Shown: positions 1 through 8,752, numbered from the stretch's first letter. The stretch: 64,000 nt of DNA from Nocardia rosealba (GCF_020216065.1 NZ_JAIWNA010000001.1:1-64000), one strand, 5' to 3'. Numbers and translations are program-made. Notes: generated from the letters alone by a model not told the origin.

Positions 1-63
1 GGCCGCGAGTTAGCCGCCGTTGCGCATGCGCGAAGCGCGAGCAACGGTGGCTAACTCGCGGCC
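1..63. repeat. Long perfect hairpin at the left window edge
   Basis: Bases 1-23 and 41-63 are reverse complements except for one position, which would be a G-U wobble in plus-strand RNA. The loop is 17 bases and is itself GC-rich with GCGC palindromes. The left arm starts at the first base of the window, so the stem may be longer. There is no T-run on either side. It could be a bidirectional terminator for a gene off the left edge or a dispersed palindromic element. No coding gene is visible in 1-257. Confidence 0.7.
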
Positions 64-190
64 CTCCAGGGGCCGCGCTCGAGCGCGCCAGCGCTCCAAA
101 AATACAGCCCAATACCCCCGTGGTGCACAAAACACCAAGGCAGTTCCACACGGCTGGAACCCCGCCGCACAGCGCCCCCAGAAACGGCAA

Positions 191-218
191 AGGCCGGTAG
201 CTCTAGCGCTACCGGCCT
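191..218 (-). terminator. Candidate terminator of the S1 peptidase gene
   Basis: A perfect 11-bp stem (191-201 with 208-218) and 6-base loop sits about 40 bases downstream of the minus-strand stop at 258. Read on the minus strand it is followed by a short T-containing stretch (TTTGCCGTTTC), so a Rho-independent terminator is the simplest reading. Confidence 0.6.
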
Positions 219-257
219 CCACCGTCGTTCAGGGCATGCTCACTGCCCGCCTAGGCA

Positions 258-1577
258 TCAGTTCGTGCGAACCGCCAGGCCGGGGTTGTCCGACAGGACC
301 ACGCTCAGCGGCTGTGCGAAGAGCTGGGGGGTGTCGCCGGTGATGGCGCCGATGATGTTGGGGATTTCGCAGATCGGGTAGTCGGCGACCGACGAGGCGC
401 TGGAGATGCCGAGGGCCATGCGGCCGGTGACGATCGCACCGCCGGAATCGCCGGGCAGCGCGCAGATGTTGGCGGAGAAGCTCTGGGTGAGCTGGCGATC
501 GCCGACCTGCACGGTCTGGTCGACACCGTTGACGATGCCGCAGCTGAACCCGGTCCGCGAACCCGACTTGCACACGGGGGCGCCGACGACGGGCACACCG
601 ACGCCGTCGACGGCGATGGGTGCCGCGCCGGGGACGGTGACGAGGTTGTTCTCGAAGCGGGCGCGCGCGTTGTCGTTCACGCGGATGATCGAGTAGTCCT
701 GCTCGCCGAGGATGGACTTCTGGAAGGTGCCGAGCTGGGCGCCCGCGCGGTCGCCGTTCATCTCGTAGACGGCGGCGGCGGAACCGGTGCCCGCCGACTC
801 GAGGTCGGGGTTGCAGTGGCCCGCGGAGATGTTCACGACGTTGCCGGAGCGATCGGTGCCGTTGAAGCCGAACGAGCAGCGCAGCGAGCTGTTGCCCGCG
901 ATGGCGGCGTAGCCCTCGCCACCGGCGATCGGGCCGGTGCCGTTGCCCGCCACGGGAGTGGCTTCCAGGTCGACCTTCTCACCGGCCACGGGCGGCGCGG
1001 TGACGACGACGCGGGCCGGGTCGATGAAGCTGGGCAGCGGCAGCCCGGCCTGCTCGACGCGCACGGCGATCGCGTTGTTCACGGTGTCGATGACGACGCC
1101 ACGCACCAGGTTGGCGATCTCCGGCGGCGCGGCGGCCAGCCAGTTCTCGAACGCGGTCTTCTCACCGCGCAGCATGGATTCGCTCTTGGCGACGTTGCGG
1201 ACCTCGAAACCGGCCGATTCGGCGGCGGCACGGGCTTCGTCGGCACCGGGGCCCTGGGACAGCGCGACAACGGCGTTGCCCTGGTCGTTGAGCCAGGAGC
1301 CGGCGAACACCTGCGGGAACTGACGCTGGGCGGTGGTGGCGAACGCGGCGACCTGCTGGGCCTCGTCGGCACGGCGCAGGTATTCCTGCGGGGAAAGCTT
1401 CAGGTCACGGCTCACGGCCTCGATCAGCTGGGCAGGCAGATCGACCGCGGGTTCGGCGTCGGCCACTGCCATCGTGGGGCCGAACAGCAGAATCGCCGCC
1501 GAAGCGGCGATCACGGACTTGCGAGCTCGTCTCGAGCTTCGTGCGAGGGGGGCGCGACCCATACGTGGCAGGAGCAT
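258..1577 (-). CDS. Secreted S1 family serine peptidase with propeptide
   Basis: This is a chymotrypsin-fold peptidase of the alpha-lytic/streptogrisin type, exported as a proenzyme. A basic stretch (RRARKS) precedes a hydrophobic signal segment ending near AVADA. A pro-region of about 150 residues follows, then the mature domain. The triad is visible: His in SAGHC, Asp in DYSII and Ser in GDSGGA. Pairs of Cys fit disulfides in an extracytoplasmic enzyme. The frame opens at a GTG at 1640, which would give an unusually long leader. I chose the ATG at 1577 because TATAGT lies six bases upstream, as expected for a leaderless mRNA; the ATG at 1562 is also possible. It lies in tandem with a paralogue of the same architecture at 1668-3029. 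The substrate is unknown. Confidence 0.9.
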   Translation of the reverse strand: MLLPRMGRAPLARSSRRARKSVIAASAAILLFGPTMAVADAEPAVDLPAQLIEAVSRDLKLSPQEYLRRADEAQQVAAFATTAQRQFPQVFAGSWLNDQGNAVVALSQGPGADEARAAAESAGFEVRNVAKSESMLRGEKTAFENWLAAAPPEIANLVRGVVIDTVNNAIAVRVEQAGLPLPSFIDPARVVVTAPPVAGEKVDLEATPVAGNGTGPIAGGEGYAAIAGNSSLRCSFGFNGTDRSGNVVNISAGHCNPDLESAGTGSAAAVYEMNGDRAGAQLGTFQKSILGEQDYSIIRVNDNARARFENNLVTVPGAAPIAVDGVGVPVVGAPVCKSGSRTGFSCGIVNGVDQTVQVGDRQLTQSFSANICALPGDSGGAIVTGRMALGISSASSVADYPICEIPNIIGAITGDTPQLFAQPLSVVLSDNPGLAVRTN

Positions 1578-1583
1578 GATCGA

Positions 1584-1589
1584 ACTATA
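1584..1589 (-). promoter_or_regulatory. -10 box for the S1 peptidase, probably leaderless
   Basis: The minus strand reads TATAGT, then six bases, then ATG at 1577. Transcription would start at or very near the start codon. No convincing -35 box is visible, which is common for TANNNT promoters in this group. Confidence 0.4.
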
Positions 1590-1667
1590 TGGGCTCGGAC
1601 CGGTTATGCCTACTCGGACCGGGCAAGAGATTTCACTCACCCGGTCCGTTCGGTGATTCGTCCGGTA

Positions 1668-3029
1668 CTAACCCGCGTTGGGGTTGGTACGCACCATGAT
1701 TCCGCTGCCGAGACCGCCACCGGAATTGGCCTCGATATCGGCCAGGATCGGCCGGATCGGCACTCCGAGGGTGGCGGTGCCACCGAAGGGCGCGAGCTGG
1801 GTGTTGGCCTCGGTGCAGTTGGGTGCCTCGGCGGCATTGGAGCCGCTGGTGATGCCGAGCGCGAGGGTGCCCGACACGATCGCGCCGCCGCTGTCACCAC
1901 CGAGGGTGCAGGCGCTGGTGGCGAAACCACGGATCGTCTTGCTGATGCCCTCGGCGGTGAACAACTGGGTTTCCACGTGATCGGCCGAGACGAAACCGCA
2001 GGTGAAGGTGGACGACTGACCAGTTTTGCAGACCGGCGCACCGGTCACCGGATCGGCGGTGCCGGTGATGGCGAGGGTGGTGCCGTTGGCGCCACGCACC
2101 CGGGCCTGGTCCATGCCCGCGTTCACCGCACGCTCGTTGAGCTTGATGACCGAGTAGTCCAGCGCGCCCGGTCCGCCGAGCACGGACATGGCGAACTGAC
2201 CGACCTCGGGACTGTTGGGGATGTCGCGCACGTTCGGCACGTACACCTTGGCGGGCGTGCCGTGGTCGACATTCGGATTGCAGTGGCCCGCAGAGATGTT
2301 CAGCGCGTTGCCCGCCGCGTCGGTGCTGTTGAAACCGAACGAGCACACGTCGACACCGCGCAGGTCGGCATCGTGCAGGTCCTTGGCGGCGGTGATGTAG
2401 GTGTCGCCACCCATCGGCCGGTTCACCACCTCGCCACCGCCACCCGGCGTGATGACCACCTTGATGGTGGCGATCAGGGTCGGCAGGTTCAGCAGATGGC
2501 CGGTGCTGGAATTGGCGACGCTCAAAACGATCTGGCTGTTGAGCACGTCGATGGCGATCGAGCTGATCGGCGCGGAGATCTCGCGCGGCAGGCTCGAGAT
2601 CCACTGACTCAATTGCAGCAGAGCGCCTTCCAGGCCGCTGGCCGAGATGGGCGCGAGGTGGGTCTGGTAGCCGTCGGCGGCGGCGAGGCGGCCGGTCTCG
2701 GCATCGGTCACCGCGACAACGGCTTTGCCCTCGGGCGTGAGCCAGGCACCGGCGAAGGTGTCGGGGTTCTCGGCGCGGAAGTCGGCGGCGTAGGCGCGCA
2801 GCTCCTGGGCGCGCGCGGCGCGGTCGAGGTATTCGTTCGGGGTCATGCCCAGATCGCGCGAGATGGCTGTCACCAGTTCGGCGGGTAGGGCGTCAGCCGA
2901 AAGCTGCTGCGGCGCAGCGGGTTGCGCGCTAGCGACACCGGAGCCGAGCAGAGGGGCGAGAAGAACGGTCGCGGCGAACCCGGCGGAGGCTGCCTTGACC
3001 GCGGCGCGACGCGCCACCAACTTGCGCAT
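1668..3029 (-). CDS. Secreted S1 family serine peptidase with propeptide (paralogue)
   Basis: This is a second alpha-lytic-type peptidase of 453 residues. A clear signal peptide (basic MRKLVARR, hydrophobic core, ending near SAQPA) is followed by a pro-region that shares the motif LPAELVTAISRDLGM-EYL with the downstream peptidase. The mature domain carries His in SAGHC, Asp in DYSVIKL and Ser in GGDSGGA, and four Cys in the right region for disulfides. The ATG at 3029 has AAGGGA upstream. The stop is about 90 bases from the start of the next peptidase, so this looks like a tandem duplication that has diverged. It should act outside the membrane; the target is not evident. The TM-bearing gene at 3129 lies just upstream on the same strand. 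Confidence 0.92.
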   Translation of the reverse strand: MRKLVARRAAVKAASAGFAATVLLAPLLGSGVASAQPAAPQQLSADALPAELVTAISRDLGMTPNEYLDRAARAQELRAYAADFRAENPDTFAGAWLTPEGKAVVAVTDAETGRLAAADGYQTHLAPISASGLEGALLQLSQWISSLPREISAPISSIAIDVLNSQIVLSVANSSTGHLLNLPTLIATIKVVITPGGGGEVVNRPMGGDTYITAAKDLHDADLRGVDVCSFGFNSTDAAGNALNISAGHCNPNVDHGTPAKVYVPNVRDIPNSPEVGQFAMSVLGGPGALDYSVIKLNERAVNAGMDQARVRGANGTTLAITGTADPVTGAPVCKTGQSSTFTCGFVSADHVETQLFTAEGISKTIRGFATSACTLGGDSGGAIVSGTLALGITSGSNAAEAPNCTEANTQLAPFGGTATLGVPIRPILADIEANSGGGLGSGIMVRTNPNAG

Positions 3030-3097
3030 GAAATCCCTTCGTCACCGAACGAGTGACCGAGACCACCGCCGGCGGCGGGTATGTCGGTCAGCGCATC

Positions 3098-3103
3098 ACT
3101 CTA
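3098..3103 (-). promoter_or_regulatory. Possible -10 box for the second S1 peptidase
   Basis: The minus strand reads TAGAGT about 69 bases before the ATG at 3029, giving a leader of roughly 60 bases. No strong -35 is visible. This is a weak call. Confidence 0.25.
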
Positions 3104-3128
3104 AGGCACGCCCGGCGATGGGGTGCGG

Positions 3129-4244
3129 TTACCCGCTACCAGCTTCGGTTTTGCGCCAGCCGGGGATCTCGAGCGGCGGCGGTAGCTCGCCGGGCTCGCG
3201 GGGTTGGAACGGGAACGGCCGGGTGGTCGTGGTGCGACCGGGCGTCGTCGGCGTGGTGGTCGTCGGTGCCGGCGTGGTTGTGGTCGGAGCCTCGGTGGTG
3301 GTCGGCTCTTCGGTGGTGGTCGTCGGTTCCGGGGTGGTCGTGACGACCGGTTCCTCGGTGGTCGTCTCCGGCGGCGGCGGAGCGAGCACGGGAGTGGGAG
3401 CCGGTTGCTGGGTCGTTTCCGAGTGCGCGTCCGAGATGGTCGGCGGCTCGGTCGGCTCGGTGCCGCGCAGCAGCACCGACACCGCGATGCCACCGAGCAC
3501 CAGGCCGATCAGCGCGGCCCCGGCGATCAACAGCGGCGTCTTGGTCCGAGCAGGCGCCGGTGTAGGGGCCGGGGCGGGCGACGGCACGGTGACAGCCATC
3601 GCCTTGGTCGGGTGTTGCACCGGAATCGCCGCCGAGTACGCCTGCGCGACCACGACCGGCGGTTCGACGGCGGGCATCACATCGGTCTTCACCAAAGAGT
3701 TCTCGGTGACGATCGGATCGGGCGGTGTCGCACCGGCCGGGGTCGCCAGCACCGCGACCAGCGCGGCCTCGGCGGCCGACGATGCGAACGCCTTGCCTGC
3801 ATCGGCGCCCTCGGCGGGCTGGGGCAGCTCGTCCTCGCCGAGCAACGCCACCGATTTCAGACCCAGATAGTCCAGTGCCTCACGGACGCCGCGCACCACC
3901 TCCGGCGACCACTGCGCCGGATGCGTGGCGTAGAACTCGGCCGGGCCGCTCAGATGCTCGGTGGTGAGATCGATGAGGCAGAACATGGCCGTGGCCAGCA
4001 GATCCTCGGCCCGGTAGGCCTCGCCGCCGTCGACATCGACGCCGGCCGGATCGCCGATCGCGCGGACGAAACCGGAGATCGCGTGCGCGTGCCCGGACAG
4101 CGGTGCGTCGCCGAGGGCCGCGTCACCGTCGTCGGACATGTGCAGTACCGACGACCGCTCGACGAAATGCTTCGCCCCGTCGTCGGTGACCACCGCGGCG
4201 ACACACTCGTCGTCGGCGATACGCAAGCCGACTCCAGTGGCCAT
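3129..4244 (-). CDS. Single-pass membrane protein with Thr/Pro-rich tail, iniR operon
   Basis: The 371-residue protein has a globular N-terminal part (about 1-150) beginning with GVGLRIADDECVAAVV, which resembles the opening strand of an actin/Hsp70-like fold and the start of some uncharacterised mycobacterial proteins (DUF7159-like; uncertain). A variable linker follows, then one transmembrane segment (LLIAGAALIGLVLGGIAV, about 240-260) and a C-terminal tail dominated by Thr, Pro and Glu. The predicted topology is cytosolic N-terminus and extracytoplasmic tail, as in the Hsp70-like protein upstream. It starts 49 bases after the IniR-like gene on the same strand and is probably the third gene of that operon. 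I do not recognise a catalytic motif. A role in sensing or signalling is inference from context only. Confidence 0.75.
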   Translation of the reverse strand: MATGVGLRIADDECVAAVVTDDGAKHFVERSSVLHMSDDGDAALGDAPLSGHAHAISGFVRAIGDPAGVDVDGGEAYRAEDLLATAMFCLIDLTTEHLSGPAEFYATHPAQWSPEVVRGVREALDYLGLKSVALLGEDELPQPAEGADAGKAFASSAAEAALVAVLATPAGATPPDPIVTENSLVKTDVMPAVEPPVVVAQAYSAAIPVQHPTKAMAVTVPSPAPAPTPAPARTKTPLLIAGAALIGLVLGGIAVSVLLRGTEPTEPPTISDAHSETTQQPAPTPVLAPPPPETTTEEPVVTTTPEPTTTTEEPTTTEAPTTTTPAPTTTTPTTPGRTTTTRPFPFQPREPGELPPPLEIPGWRKTEAGSG

Positions 4245-4293
4245 CCGGTTACCTCGCTTCGACGTCCGTGGTGTTGGGCGGCGAGTCCGGCGG

Positions 4294-6765
4294 TCACACC
4301 AGGAGTGAGCCGTGTCCCATCGCGCGCAGCATCGACAATAATTCCGATCGTGAACGTGCGCCTATCCGGCGTCGGATACGCGCCACGTGATGCTCCACGG
4401 TCTTGGCGGAAATGTACAGCCGGGCGCCGATCTCCCGGTAGGTGAGACCGAGTAGCACCAGCTCGGCGACCTCGCGTTCACGGTCGCTCAGCGCGCGCTG
4501 CTCGATAGCGGGCTGCGGTGCCGAGGTCTCGTCGCCGTTCTTGGGCGCCTCGAGCCGGGCGGGGATGCGCACCGAACGGGCCAGCTTCAGCAGGGCGCTG
4601 GCGGCGGCGGGGTCGTCGATCATGCGCGCGGTGTCGCCGGCGAGGCGGGCGCCGTCGAAGGTGTGGCCCTGGTGGGCGAGGGCGAGGACCGCGCTGTGCA
4701 CGGCGGGCAGGTCGACCTGACCGCGCAGCACCAGCAACCAGGTGCGGCCCGCGTCGGCCAGGACGGCGGCGTGCGGGTCGCCGTCGGCGGCGGCGTTCTT
4801 CAGTGCGTGCGCGTGCGGCAGCAACTGCTGGGGCGAGGACTTGGCGATCGCCGCCTGCACCCCGTACCAGTGGAAGGCGTTGGTCCAGGCGGGTGCGCGC
4901 CCGAGGCGGCGCAGCAGTGCGGTGGCGGCCTCGACGAGGGGCTGGATGCGGCCCTCGTCGCGCAATTGGATTCCGGCCAACCACAATTCGCCGATCGGGA
5001 GCAGGCTCAGCAGGTCGACGTCGACCTCGTCGAACAGCGGGAAGGCGGCGGTCCACGCGGCATGCAGCGCCTGCGCGTCACCGCTGCGGCGGGCCAGGCC
5101 GACCGCCAGGGCGTGCGCGAGCAAGCGATCGCGCGGGGCCAGGGACGCGATATCGATGCCGGTCATGGTCTCGGCGGCCTTGCATTCGTCACCGATGCGC
5201 AGCGCGGTCCAGGCCGCGAGCACGCCGAGCTGTTTGCCTTCGCCGTCGGCGGCGCGGATCGCGTCGTCGGCGCGGCGTGGTTCGCCCGCGCTCAGACTCA
5301 GCAGGGCGCCGACGGTCACCGCGCTGCACGGACTGGTGCCGGTTCCGTTGGTCCGCGCGGCCTGGACCAGGGCCGAGATCGCGGCCGCGGTGGCCGCGCC
5401 GTGTGGGTCGAGGGAGGTGAGCAGGGCGTTCGCGATCAGCCGGGCACCGGCACCCGCCTGGGTGGGCGGCCAGTGTTCGGCGTCGGCCGCAGCCTCCGCG
5501 GCGGCGGCGCTGTCACCGGCCAGGGCGTGCACGGTCGCCGCGATCGCCCAGTCGGCACCGACCCGGTTCGGGCCGAGCCAGCGGTAGAGGGCGGCGGCCC
5601 GGCTGACCAGGCCGCGCCGGGTGAGCGCGCTCGCGCAGACGCGGACGGCGGCCGCGAGTTCGGCGGTGTCGACATCGGTGCCGTCGAGCAGGGGTTCGGC
5701 CAGGCGCAGGGCGGTGTCGTCGTCGCCTGCCTTCGCGGCGGCCTCGGCCCAGGCCAGGGTGACGCGGCGCGGATCGGTGCCCGCCGCGACGGCTGCCGCG
5801 TAGTAGCGGGCGGCATCGGGACGCTGCTGTCGGGCTGCCGCGCAGAGGAATTCGGCGAGGCGATGGTCGCGCACACCGGACTCGGCCAGCAGCAGGCCGG
5901 TGTGGTCGCGCAGCAGGCCCGCCTCGAGCCGGGTGTCGAGGAGCCTGCGCTGCACCGCGACGAAGCGGCGATCGCCGAGCAGCAGCCGCAGTTGCGGTAC
6001 GGCCGCGCTCAGCAACAGGTCGGCATCGGTGACCAGCGCGCTCGCCCGCGCCCGATCCAGCAGGTCATGGGCGACAGGCAATTCCACCCCGAGCACCTCG
6101 GCGAGCTCACCGGCGTCGAGGCCGGTTCCGGTCGCCGCGACGACGAGGGTGTCGAGCAGCGGGGGATCGAAAGCCGCCAATTGCGCACGGGCCCAAGCGG
6201 ACAGGGCCGCGTCGACGGCAGGCAGGCCCGCGTCGAGCTTGGCCTGACCCGCCGCCCGCAGAGCCGCGACGACACCGCCGTGGATGCCCGCGGTCCTGGT
6301 GTGGATGTGGTTGACCAGCGGGCGCGGCACCGACACCCCGAGTTCGCGGGCGAAGGAACCGATCTCACCGCAACCGAGTGCGCGGATCTCGATCAGGCGG
6401 CCCTGCCTGCCGATCGCGTCGCACAGGGCGCGCAGTTCGGGATGCTGGGGGCGTGGCTGGGTGGCGCAGATCAGGGAGCGGGCGCCCGATTCCACCTCGG
6501 TGCGCAGGACATCGAGCTGGGCGGGGGTCATGTCGTGCAGGTCGTCGGCGATCACGACGGCGCCGTTGTCGGTGGGCTCGGGGGTCCGGCCGATCACGGC
6601 GACGCCCCGGCCGCGCAGCCGACGGCGCACAGCGTCGAGCAACACCGACTTGCCGGTACCGGAGCGACCCGTCAGCAACAGCACCACCGGCTGGTCGTCG
6701 GGATTGTCTACGGCTCGCAGAATCTCACGGGCGTGTGGGACTGTGTCGAGCGCGATGGGGCTCAA
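4294..6765 (-). CDS. iniR: IniR-like LAL transcriptional regulator (AAA ATPase + LuxR HTH)
   Basis: This is a MalT/LAL-type regulator of 823 residues. The N-terminal ATPase has a Walker A (GRSGTGKS, about 33-40) and Walker B (VVIADDLHD). The long middle is helical and Ala-rich, as in TPR-like sensor domains. The C-terminus is a LuxR helix-turn-helix (LSDREREVAELVLLGLTYRE to AKTVEHHVARI). LAL proteins bind a ligand and ATP, then activate transcription. In mycobacteria the regulator beside iniBAC (Rv0339c, IniR) has this layout, and here too it sits beside and divergent from iniB, so giant iniB is the likely target. The start is TTG: the upstream stop overlaps it (TTGA, 6762-6765) and GGAGG lies seven bases before. 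Its position in one operon with an Hsp70-like protein is unusual. Confidence 0.85.
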   Translation of the reverse strand: MSPIALDTVPHAREILRAVDNPDDQPVVLLLTGRSGTGKSVLLDAVRRRLRGRGVAVIGRTPEPTDNGAVVIADDLHDMTPAQLDVLRTEVESGARSLICATQPRPQHPELRALCDAIGRQGRLIEIRALGCGEIGSFARELGVSVPRPLVNHIHTRTAGIHGGVVAALRAAGQAKLDAGLPAVDAALSAWARAQLAAFDPPLLDTLVVAATGTGLDAGELAEVLGVELPVAHDLLDRARASALVTDADLLLSAAVPQLRLLLGDRRFVAVQRRLLDTRLEAGLLRDHTGLLLAESGVRDHRLAEFLCAAARQQRPDAARYYAAAVAAGTDPRRVTLAWAEAAAKAGDDDTALRLAEPLLDGTDVDTAELAAAVRVCASALTRRGLVSRAAALYRWLGPNRVGADWAIAATVHALAGDSAAAAEAAADAEHWPPTQAGAGARLIANALLTSLDPHGAATAAAISALVQAARTNGTGTSPCSAVTVGALLSLSAGEPRRADDAIRAADGEGKQLGVLAAWTALRIGDECKAAETMTGIDIASLAPRDRLLAHALAVGLARRSGDAQALHAAWTAAFPLFDEVDVDLLSLLPIGELWLAGIQLRDEGRIQPLVEAATALLRRLGRAPAWTNAFHWYGVQAAIAKSSPQQLLPHAHALKNAAADGDPHAAVLADAGRTWLLVLRGQVDLPAVHSAVLALAHQGHTFDGARLAGDTARMIDDPAAASALLKLARSVRIPARLEAPKNGDETSAPQPAIEQRALSDREREVAELVLLGLTYREIGARLYISAKTVEHHVARIRRRIGARSRSELLSMLRAMGHGSLLV

Positions 6766-8552
6766 TTGCCGCCTCCGAGTAGTTCACCGGGGAGTTTCGT
6801 GACGCCGCCGACGGTCCCTTCGACCACCTCGCCCGCGCCGTCGAGCACTTGGCCGGGTACGGCGCCGACATTCGGCACATTCGGAGCCTGGGGGACCGGC
6901 GGGGTGTAGGGCGCCGGTTGCTGTGGGGCGGGCTGTTGGGGAGCGGGCTGCTGGGGTGCCGGTTGCTGGGGGGCCGGCTGTTGGGGCGCGGGCTGTTGCG
7001 GTGCGGGTTGCTGCGGGGCAGGTGCTCCGCCGCCGGACTGGACCTGCTGCTGAGTCGCCGGGGACTGGGCGGTGCCGCCCGGCTGTGGTGTCCCGCCGGC
7101 GGAGTTCACCGGTGCGGCCGGGGTGACGGTGCCGGGGATCGGCTGACCCGTCGAGTCGAGCAGGGGAGCGCCCGGGACCGGCTGACCGTTCGCGTCGACG
7201 GTCGGCGTTCCGACCACCGGCTTGCCGTCGGCGTCGAACGTGGCGATCGGTGCGACCGCCTGTCCGGGGCCGCTGTTCTTCGGCGCGTTCTCGGTGGGGT
7301 TCACGGTGGACGCGTCGGGCTTGCTCGGCGTCGCGAACTGGGGTGACATGGCCAGAGTTCCCGCGGTGAGCGCGCCGAAGACGGCGACTGCCGCGCCGAC
7401 GACCGCCAGGCGCTTGCCGGTGACGACCTTCTTCGCCGGGGCTTCGTCGTCGACGACGGGCAGGGCTTTCGCGAGTGAGACCGGGGCGATGTCCGTCGGC
7501 TCGTCGAACTCCTCGAGAGGAAGGACGAGCGGAGTGGACTCCGCCGCCCGCAGATCCGCGGCCAGCTCGGCCGCGCCCGCCGCGCTCGCGGTGGCCGGAT
7601 CGGCACACGCGACGACGGGCAGCGCGAACTCCGCGGACACCAATTCCGCGACCAAGGGCATCTGCGCGCCGCCGCCGGTCAGCAGGACGGCGGTGATGTC
7701 GCCGAGCCGGACGCCCGCGCGCTCGACAGCCTCGCGCACCAGGGTGAGTGAATCCTGCACGCAGCCGCGCAGCAGGTCCTCGAGTTCGTGACGGACGAGA
7801 CGAACGGTCGCGGCCTCGCCGAGGGCGCCGACCTCCACCACCGTCGCGGTGTCGAGTGACAGTTCTTCTCTGGCGAGGCGTGCGCGTTCGCGCAGGGCCG
7901 CGAGTTCGGTTTCCACGGCCGGATCGAACGGGTCGAATTCCCGGTCACCCAGCGCGTGCGACAGCACGTAGCGCATTGTCAGCAAATCGAATTCCGAGCC
8001 GGCGATCTCGGTGTCGTGCAGCGGGGTGGCCAGCAGGCCCGACTGCTCCCCGGTGCGGACCACCGAGACGGTCAGACCGCTCGCGCCGAGGTCGTAGACC
8101 ACCAGCGCGCCTTCGTCGAACAGTCCGCGCTCGACCTCGTAGCGGCGGACCACCGCGACCGGTTCCGGGACGAGGACGACCGCGTTGGCGCCCGCGTTGT
8201 CGAGAGACGAACGCACCGCCTGCACTTGGTCATCCGTCCACCAGCCGGGGTGGCAGGACACCACCGTCGGCTCGCCCTCGACCCGGTCGCGGACCTCGTC
8301 GATCAGCTGAGTGGTCGCTGCGGCCACCAGATCGGCCGCGACATGCGACGAACCGTCCTCGGCGAGCATCCGCACCGGATCGCCGACCCGGGCCAGGAAG
8401 CCCTCGATCATTACCGCCGGGCCGGCCGTGGCTACTTCTACTGCACTGGGTCGCCGAACGACCGCGATCGGTTCACCACCGTCGATCGCCGTCGCTACGG
8501 CAACTGAACGGGATGCACCGACGGTGACGCCGAGCGCGAGACGGTCTGTCAT
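6762..8552 (-). CDS. Membrane-anchored Hsp70-like ATPase with Pro-rich tail
   Basis: The 596-residue protein starts with an actin/Hsp70-type nucleotide-binding domain (about 1-350). Recognisable elements are the first phosphate loop (LGVTVGASRS), the second (VVYDLGASGLTVS) and the adenosine motif (VLLTGGGAQMP). The Hsp70 substrate-binding domain is missing. In its place comes one transmembrane segment (about 375-400, RLAVVGAAVAVFGALTAG) and a secreted tail with repeated D.(D/N)G.PVPG-like units and about seven QQPAP repeats. It is therefore probably an inside-to-outside sensor or scaffold and not a folding chaperone. It is first in an operon with the IniR-like regulator (4-base overlap) and diverges from giant iniB. 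The ATG at 8552 has AGAGG upstream. Function is inferred from fold and neighbours. Confidence 0.82.
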   Translation of the reverse strand: MTDRLALGVTVGASRSVAVATAIDGGEPIAVVRRPSAVEVATAGPAVMIEGFLARVGDPVRMLAEDGSSHVAADLVAAATTQLIDEVRDRVEGEPTVVSCHPGWWTDDQVQAVRSSLDNAGANAVVLVPEPVAVVRRYEVERGLFDEGALVVYDLGASGLTVSVVRTGEQSGLLATPLHDTEIAGSEFDLLTMRYVLSHALGDREFDPFDPAVETELAALRERARLAREELSLDTATVVEVGALGEAATVRLVRHELEDLLRGCVQDSLTLVREAVERAGVRLGDITAVLLTGGGAQMPLVAELVSAEFALPVVACADPATASAAGAAELAADLRAAESTPLVLPLEEFDEPTDIAPVSLAKALPVVDDEAPAKKVVTGKRLAVVGAAVAVFGALTAGTLAMSPQFATPSKPDASTVNPTENAPKNSGPGQAVAPIATFDADGKPVVGTPTVDANGQPVPGAPLLDSTGQPIPGTVTPAAPVNSAGGTPQPGGTAQSPATQQQVQSGGGAPAPQQPAPQQPAPQQPAPQQPAPQQPAPQQPAPQQPAPYTPPVPQAPNVPNVGAVPGQVLDGAGEVVEGTVGGVTKLPGELLGGGN

Positions 8553-8660
8553 GGGGAACCTCTGCAGATACGTGAGCGACGGAAATCATCGAGAGAGCTA
8601 TCCCGATTGTCGGTTGCTGACGGTCTGCTGTTACCGGCGAACAGGCCGATAACGGGGCCG

Positions 8661-8738
8661 ATCCCCTAACGGCCCTCGATCCCCTAACGGGCACCCCATG
8701 CGACGAATAGGGATTTGCCCCGTTACGAGGGGGTGCCC
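8661..8738. promoter_or_regulatory. Repeat-rich candidate operator between the hsp70-like gene and giant iniB
   Basis: Two identical 13-mers, GATCCCCTAACGG, lie at 8661-8673 and 8679-8691, 18 bases apart. A related inverted sequence (CCCCGTTACGAGGGG) follows at about 8718-8733. GGGCACCCC (8690-8698) pairs perfectly with GGGGTGCCC (8730-8738). This is just upstream of the likely iniB promoter and in the divergent intergenic region, so it is the best candidate site for the IniR-like regulator. Binding is inference. Confidence 0.5.
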
Positions 8739-8752
8739 CTCGGCCATAGCTT
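8723..8752 (+). promoter_or_regulatory. Candidate promoter of giant iniB
   Basis: TAGCTT at 8747-8752 fits an actinobacterial TANNNT -10. A weak TTACGA lies 18 bases upstream. The same TAGCTT, preceded by a similar TAACGA, occurs before the second iniB at 27198-27228, which supports the call. The leader would be about 30 bases, with GGAGGA at 8773-8778. Confidence 0.4.

Noticed and set aside
816..2888. A 690-residue plus-strand frame opposite the S1 peptidases
   Set aside because: It spans two peptidase genes and their intergenic gap antisense, with His/Gly-rich composition typical of shadows.
4663..6909. A 748-residue plus-strand frame opposite iniR
   Set aside because: High-GC antisense shadow of the regulator with no domain or ribosome site; the minus frame has clear ATPase and LuxR domains.
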